DNA of 64,000 nucleotides from Kitasatospora cheerisanensis KCTC 2395 (GTDB lineage: Bacteria > Actinomycetota > Actinomycetes > Streptomycetales > Streptomycetaceae): the NCBI RefSeq assembly GCF_000696185.1, contig NZ_KK853997.1, forward strand, positions 87,351 through 151,350, given 5' to 3'. The notes under the pieces were generated by a model that was not told the origin of the DNA, made no database searches, and saw nothing but the letters and a program-made list of their open reading frames with translations. This document shows positions 60,296 through 64,000 of this stretch, piece after piece (within the stretch, counting starts at the first letter, position 1; each line of letters opens with the position of its first letter). The position numbers and the translations under genes were made by a program.

Positions 60296-60619
60296 CTACT
60301 GCGACGCGCGCACTGCGGCGCCGACGGAGGCCACATCCAGCTCCACGACCACCTCGTCGCCCTCCCATCGGCCGTGCCGTGAGATCGCCAGACCGATGAA
60401 CGCGAGCTCAGCGGCGCGGTCCCGCAGGGCGTACTGCTCGTGCGTCTCCTCACCGAGCCCACCCAGCTCCTCACGGTCCCACGCCGCTACCGCGGCTTCG
60501 GCCAACGCCTTCGGCAGGCGCACGGTGATCGGGGCGACCTGAGCGTCGACACACACGCCGATTGCCGCCAACACCTTCGAGTCCTCGCGATACCTGACGT
60601 ACTGCCCCTGATCGTTCAC
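60296..60619 (-). CDS. Hypothetical 107-residue protein
   Basis: GTG 60619 begins NDQGQYVRYREDSKVLAAIG, then CVDAQVAPITVRLPKALAEA, AVAAWDREELGGLGEETHEQ and a beta end with DEVVVELDVASVGAAVRAS. PITVRLPKALAEAAVAAWDR resembles the ribbon-helix start of small DNA-binding antitoxins, but no toxin is adjacent. It stands 95 bases from the GNAT gene on the same strand. I do not assign a function. Confidence 0.6.
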   Translation of the reverse strand: MNDQGQYVRYREDSKVLAAIGVCVDAQVAPITVRLPKALAEAAVAAWDREELGGLGEETHEQYALRDRAAELAFIGLAISRHGRWEGDEVVVELDVASVGAAVRASQ

Positions 60620-60714
60620 ACGGCGAGGGTACGCACAGACTCTCCGACTGTCGCCGCCTTGACCCGGCGAACCTCTGCGGTCAGAGCACCGGCCCACCGG
60701 CAGGCCCGCCGCCG

Positions 60715-61254
60715 TCACGGGCGCGCGAAGCGCCACATGTCGCGAGGTTCGCCGGCGACCACCTGGTGGGCGGAGACCAGGGTCTCCCGGCGGTAGCCGG
60801 CCCGTTCGGCGGTGCGCAGTGAGCCGGTGTTCCACGGTTCGACGTACAACTCGATCCGGGGGACGGCCAGTTCGCCGAGCGCCCAGGCGGTGACGGCGTT
60901 CAGTCCGGCCAGTGCGACGCCCCGGCCGCGAGCGCCTCCGGCCACCCAGTAGCCGGCCGTGGCAGCCCCGCGCAGCGGCAGTTCGCCGACCCACAGCCCA
61001 ACGTTGCCGACGGCCTCACCGTCGGGGGCCTCGATCACGAACGGGTAGCCGGTGCCGATCTCGGTCCGCATCCACTGGCGCCGCACGAACGCGTCCGCTC
61101 CCTCCTCGGAGTACGGCGCGGGCACGGTGGTGATCAGCGGAATGTACGGATCGGTGGCAACCTCCCGCAGCAGTCCCCGGTCCGTCAACTCCCACCCCCG
61201 CAGCCGGAACCCGTTCTCCGCCACGATCTCCGGCACCACCCTCGGCATCTCCAC
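60715..61254 (-). CDS. GNAT family N-acetyltransferase
   Basis: This 179-residue RimJ/RimL-type acetyltransferase starts at GTG 61254 (AGGA at 7 bases; ATG 61248 is an alternative). RLRGWELTDRGLLREVATDP begins the fold. AGYWVAGGARGRGVALAGLN is the acetyl-CoA loop. LYVEPWNTGSLRTAERAGYR is the conserved motif before the last strand. The substrate is unknown. Confidence 0.9.
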   Translation of the reverse strand: MEMPRVVPEIVAENGFRLRGWELTDRGLLREVATDPYIPLITTVPAPYSEEGADAFVRRQWMRTEIGTGYPFVIEAPDGEAVGNVGLWVGELPLRGAATAGYWVAGGARGRGVALAGLNAVTAWALGELAVPRIELYVEPWNTGSLRTAERAGYRRETLVSAHQVVAGEPRDMWRFARP

Positions 61255-61515
61255 CGGCCCATCCTCGCCGACACCTCCTGCCGACGGCCAATCACTTCTC
61301 CTCCCCCGCGCGAACCCGGGCGGCGCCCCGATGCGCCGCAGCACGGCGGCGCCCAGCCGGTGGCGCCTCACGGCGGTCCCGGGCGGGCGGCATTGGCACG
61401 GCGTCGTGAACGCGCCGACACCGCGGGAATCTGCCGCCAGTGGCGCAGCAGTGCCTCAGCTCGCCCCGAGCACGGCCTCGGGTGCGCGGAGCGCCTGGCA
61501 TACTCGGGCCGTGTG

Positions 61516-62085
61516 ATGGATGTCGAGGAGTTCTGGGCCCTGCTGGACGAGGCGTGTGCCGAAGTCGACGATCAGGAACGGGACTTCGACGATCGGCACG
61601 AAGCGATCTCGCGGGCGTGCGAGGAGCGGTTGGTGAGCCGCACGCCCGAGGAAGTCGTCCAGTTCGCCCTGCGCAAGTGGCAGTTGCGGGACGCTGCCTA
61701 CCGGTACGACCTGTGGGCGGCGGCGTTCCTCATCGAGGGCTGGTGGTCCGACGACGGGTTCATGGACTTCCGCGAGGGCCTCATCTCTCTCGGCCGCCAC
61801 TGGTACGAGCGCGCCCTCGCCGATCCGGACTCCCTCGCCGACCATCCGGCAGTACGTGGCGGCGGCGACGTCCTCCTCGGGAACGAGGACTTCCACCAGG
61901 TCGCCCGCCGCGCCTACCACCGCCTCACCGGCGAACCGGACGGACTCGACGAGGCACTGGCCGCTTCCCCGGAAGCCGCCCCGCTCAGGTCCCTCACCCA
62001 CCCGACCGGTTCCCGCTGGGACGTCGCCGACGACAACGAGATGCGTCGCCACCTGCCCCGCCTCGCCGCGATCTTCCTCGACTGA
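61516..62085 (+). CDS. DUF4240 family protein
   Basis: This 189-residue protein starts at ATG 61516. FWALLDEACAEVDDQERDFD, then RLVSRTPEEVVQFALRKWQL, and IEGWWSDDGFMDFREGLISL, then GRHWYERALADPDSLADHPA show the DUF4240 pattern with a helix-rich first half. The family has unknown function and often lies near toxin-immunity or SUKH-like genes in Streptomyces. It is divergent from the GNAT gene. Confidence 0.88.
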   Translation: MDVEEFWALLDEACAEVDDQERDFDDRHEAISRACEERLVSRTPEEVVQFALRKWQLRDAAYRYDLWAAAFLIEGWWSDDGFMDFREGLISLGRHWYERALADPDSLADHPAVRGGGDVLLGNEDFHQVARRAYHRLTGEPDGLDEALAASPEAAPLRSLTHPTGSRWDVADDNEMRRHLPRLAAIFLD

Positions 62086-62328
62086 CCCGCACTCACCCCG
62101 TTCGCCCACACCCAACCCCGCCGCAGACCACGGCCTCCCCCCGGCACACAGCTGCTGCACCCATCGCCGACCGGGCCGGGCCCGGCGGGCACCCCGGACG
62201 GCGCGCGCCGGCGCCTCCTCGTCGCCGTCCTCCTCCCCGCGGATGACGCGATGCCCTCCTGGAGGTGGTCATCTGACGCCACCTCAGGTCGATGACCCGG
62301 TGCGGCGGGGGCGAGGAGGATCCGTGGC

Positions 62329-62877
62329 ATGCGGATCACGAGGCTTCTTCATCCCCCCACCCCGACGATCGGGGACACGGCGCGGCCGGTCCCGGGCTGG
62401 GCGGGGCGGTGTGCGCGGGTCATACCGGTGGTGGTGCTGCCGTCCTGCCTGTGGCGGCTGCCGTTCGCGTTCGACTTCGACATGGGGCAGGTCTATGCGG
62501 TGCACAAGCCGTGGCACTGGTGGGTGATCCTGTACGTCTTCGGGCTCAGCGTGCTCTCCGAGGGGCTCGCCTACCTCTCCTTCGGGCTGGTGGCCCGCTG
62601 GGGCGAGGTGGTTCCGTCCTGGGTGCCGGTCGTCGGCCGCCGGCGCATCCCCCCGCTCGCGGCGATCGTCCCGGCCGCACTCGGCGGGCTGGCGCTGGTC
62701 GTCCTCTGGGATCCGCTGCCGCTCGCCTTCCTCCACCTCGCCGGGGTTCCTCTCGTCGAGTACGCCAACGGCTGGTGGAAGGCGCTGGCGGCCGTGGCCA
62801 CGCTCCCGCTGGTGCTGTGGGGGCCGCTCCTGCTGGCACTGACGTACGGGTACCACCGGCGCCGCCGCGAGGAGTGA
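62329..62877 (+). CDS. Hypothetical membrane protein
   Basis: This 182-residue protein starts at ATG 62329 with little ribosome-site support (GGATCCGTGGC). Four hydrophobic segments can be read: RVIPVVVLPSCLWRLPF, WWVILYVFGLSVLSEGLAYL, PPLAAIVPAALGGLALVVLW and AVATLPLVLWGPLLLALTYG. Relatives in actinomycetes are of unknown function. It is convergent with the small gene at 62904. Confidence 0.78.
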   Translation: MRITRLLHPPTPTIGDTARPVPGWAGRCARVIPVVVLPSCLWRLPFAFDFDMGQVYAVHKPWHWWVILYVFGLSVLSEGLAYLSFGLVARWGEVVPSWVPVVGRRRIPPLAAIVPAALGGLALVVLWDPLPLAFLHLAGVPLVEYANGWWKALAAVATLPLVLWGPLLLALTYGYHRRRREE

Positions 62878-62903
62878 CGGTCGGCCGGTCGGCGAAGGGC
62901 TGA

Positions 62904-63221
62904 CTACAGCAGGCGGTTGCGGGCGATCGCGGCAAGGGCCTCCTGGGGGCTGCGGAACTCCTCGGTGCCGGCCTGCGGCTTGTCCACCAGCCGCTCGCCG
63001 CCGTCCTCGGAGACGCAGATCCAGTGCGTGCCGCTCAGCGGCAGTCCGCGCATCCAGACCGTGTCGCGCCCGTACACCCCGGCGCGGAACTGGCCGCGGT
63101 AGACGTCGCTGGAGGTCACCATGCCGACCACGGTCGAACCGTCCACGGCGTGCAGCACTTCCTCGGGGTTGTACTCGGCAGGCACCAGCACCAGCTCGCC
63201 CTGACGCTTCCACCATGACAT
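62904..63221 (-). CDS. Hypothetical 105-residue protein
   Basis: ATG 63221 follows GGAAGGA at 11 bases. It reads WWKRQGELVLVPAEYNPEEV, then LHAVDGSTVVGMVTSSDVYR, VWMRGLPLSGTHWICVSEDG and a helical end. It is a small alpha/beta protein without membrane segment. No family is recognised. It faces the SnoaL-like gene across 208 bases. Confidence 0.72.
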   Translation of the reverse strand: MSWWKRQGELVLVPAEYNPEEVLHAVDGSTVVGMVTSSDVYRGQFRAGVYGRDTVWMRGLPLSGTHWICVSEDGGERLVDKPQAGTEEFRSPQEALAAIARNRLL

Positions 63222-63429
63222 CGAGCACCACGTCCTTCCGGTCCGTCCCCACCGAGGTGCGCCATGTAAGCACGGGGTCGAACGATCGGACAACGGTGCG
63301 TCTCCGAGCAGCAGTTGAGCCGGCAGGAAGCTGTCAGGTTCCGGGCCGCTCCCTCGTCGGACAGGCGTACGGTCTGATCGGATCCACTCCGCGCACCCGG
63401 CGTGCGCCAGATCACGGGAGCAGCACACC

Positions 63430-63840
63430 ATGACCGAGTCGACACCCCTGGACTTCCTGGCCCGCTACCAGCAGGCGATGCTCGCGCTGGACGCCGATGC
63501 GCTCGCGGATCTCTACGCGCCGGACGCCGTGCACGAGTTCCCGTTCCGGGTGCCGGGGTTTCCGGAGCGGTACGACGGGCGGGAGGCGGTGCGGGCGGGG
63601 TACCGGGCGGCGTGGGGGGCGACCCCGGTGCGGCCGAAGGAGATCGAGGAGACGGCCGTGCACCGCTCGGCGGATCCCGAGGTGCTGGTGGTCGAGCAGA
63701 CGGTGCGCGGCGAGGTCGCGGGCCGGGACGGCGGGTTCGCGGTCGCGGGGCTGCTGGTGATGCGGGTCCGCGGGGGTCTGATCGTCCATGCCCGCGACTA
63801 CATGGACGGCCTGGCCCTGACCGGCGGGCGCACGTCCTGA
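63430..63840 (+). CDS. SnoaL-like (NTF2-fold) protein
   Basis: This 136-residue protein starts at ATG 63430 (GGGAG at 8 bases). The cone-shaped NTF2 fold is seen in LDFLARYQQAMLALDADALA, then DLYAPDAVHEFPFRVPGFPE and EVLVVEQTVRGEVAGRDGGF, ending in RGGLIVHARDYMD. Members are polyketide cyclases, limonene-epoxide hydrolases or ligand binders; the role here is unknown. The stop codon is in the first copy of a 20-bp repeat. Confidence 0.88.
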   Translation: MTESTPLDFLARYQQAMLALDADALADLYAPDAVHEFPFRVPGFPERYDGREAVRAGYRAAWGATPVRPKEIEETAVHRSADPEVLVVEQTVRGEVAGRDGGFAVAGLLVMRVRGGLIVHARDYMDGLALTGGRTS

Positions 63841-63888
63841 CCGGAGGCCGAACGTCCTGACCGGAGGCCGCGCGTTCTGACCGGAGGA
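63833..63888. repeat. Three tandem 20-bp units starting at a stop codon
   Basis: CGTCCTGACCGGAGGCCG occurs at 63833-63850 and 63853-63870, and a changed copy (CGTTCTGACCGGAGGACC) at 63873-63890. The period is 20 bases. TGA in the first unit ends the SnoaL-like gene; the later units repeat the stop and the following bases. Confidence 0.9.
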
Positions 63889-63899
63889 CCGTCCGGGCC

Positions 63900-64000
63900 T
63901 CACCCCGCCGGCCGCGTGCGCAACCCGCGGTCGAAGACGGTGAGCAGCAGGAACAGCGCGGCCGCGGCCAGCATCACCCAGGCCAGCCGGTGCATGCCGG
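63900..64000 (-). CDS. C-terminal end of a membrane protein, cut by window edge
   Basis: The minus strand reads MHRLAWVMLAAAALFLLLTV, then FDRGLRTRPAG and stop at 63900-63902. This is a final membrane helix with a short basic tail, as in many transporters. The rest of the gene lies beyond the window, so the family cannot be told. Confidence 0.6.
   Translation of the reverse strand, partial: GMHRLAWVMLAAAALFLLLTVFDRGLRTRPAG

Noticed and set aside
60296..60619. Small protein as an antitoxin of a type II system
   Set aside because: A ribbon-helix-like stretch is visible, but no toxin-sized gene is adjacent on the same strand, so the call would be speculative.
1..64000. tRNA, rRNA or tmRNA genes, insertion sequences and prophage genes
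   Set aside because: I saw no cloverleaf-like sequences with CCA-type ends, no rRNA-like conserved segments, and no transposase, integrase or phage structural protein in any frame.

Overview
The window is a piece of a very high G+C (well over 70%) linear-chromosome actinomycete. GTG starts are frequent and third codon positions are almost all G or C. The gene content points to a member of the Streptomycetaceae (Streptomyces or Kitasatospora): mycothiol-dependent DinB-fold enzymes, a SpoIIE-type PP2C phosphatase, SigE-family sigma factor, LCP protein, DUF2252, DUF6542, a P450/ferredoxin pair and a DasR-like operator. I cannot name the species. No rRNA, tRNA, CRISPR array, transposase or prophage gene was seen. 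This looks like chromosomal arm or inter-core accessory sequence, with mostly single genes and short operons.

Layout. 0-6.2 kb is a cell-envelope neighbourhood: a secreted DUF1906 glycoside-hydrolase-like protein, a BlaI repressor/M56 protease pair, a DUF6542 membrane protein plus LCP ligase, and a lytic transglycosylase. LacI-type AAGCGCTTT palindromes sit in front of these genes. 6.4-12.6 kb has a 36-residue cysteine-rich metallothionein-like peptide, a kinase-fold protein, a MarR regulator with a perfect operator palindrome, an EF-hand protein, a Clp-N protein, a VIT1-family transporter, a bacterial eRF1-like protein and a DUF2809 protein. 12.6-18.5 kb carries single-enzyme genes (RNA ligase-like, methyltransferase, PPOX, DUF2252, GNAT, ATP-grasp, RidA). 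18.6-22.6 kb has an atypical P450 with its 3Fe-4S ferredoxin, then a berberine-bridge-type oxidase coupled to a P-loop protein. 22.6-28.7 kb has HEAT and LRR proteins, a YdeP-type molybdopterin oxidoreductase and a GNAT. 28.7-36.3 kb has a phytanoyl-CoA dioxygenase behind a promoter that contains a DasR-like site, an ArsR-type regulator, a secreted esterase, an LLM flavoprotein with an extra C-terminal domain, and an MFS pump. 36.5-46.2 kb has DinB-fold enzymes, a sigma factor with its membrane partner, an MFS protein, acylphosphatase and cytidine deaminase. 46.3-49.7 kb is a permease-cupin-FAD oxidase operon that looks like amine uptake and oxidation. 49.8-64 kb has a PHB-depolymerase-type esterase, a SpoIIE phosphatase, ketopantoate reductase, a small protein with an amyloid-signalling-like motif, GNAT/HAD genes, hydrolases and MFS genes.

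The strongest cross-window observation concerns data or biology. At least eleven gene breaks are all of the same type: a single missing base restores the frame, always at or next to a G/C homopolymer of 3-5. They affect a transglycosylase, an eRF1-like protein, the dioxygenase stop codon, the ArsR regulator (three times), a membrane protein, the amyloid-motif protein, a double GNAT (twice) and a mycothiol enzyme. The simplest explanation is systematic homopolymer under-calling in the assembly, so the genes marked as frameshifted are probably intact in the organism.

The best candidates for new biology are the metallothionein-like peptide, the LacI-type operator set shared by cell-wall genes, an identically spaced 13-bp motif in front of two DinB genes, the DasR-like box in the dioxygenase promoter, the P450 lacking its ExxR glutamate, and the small protein ending in a RHIM-like amyloid motif.
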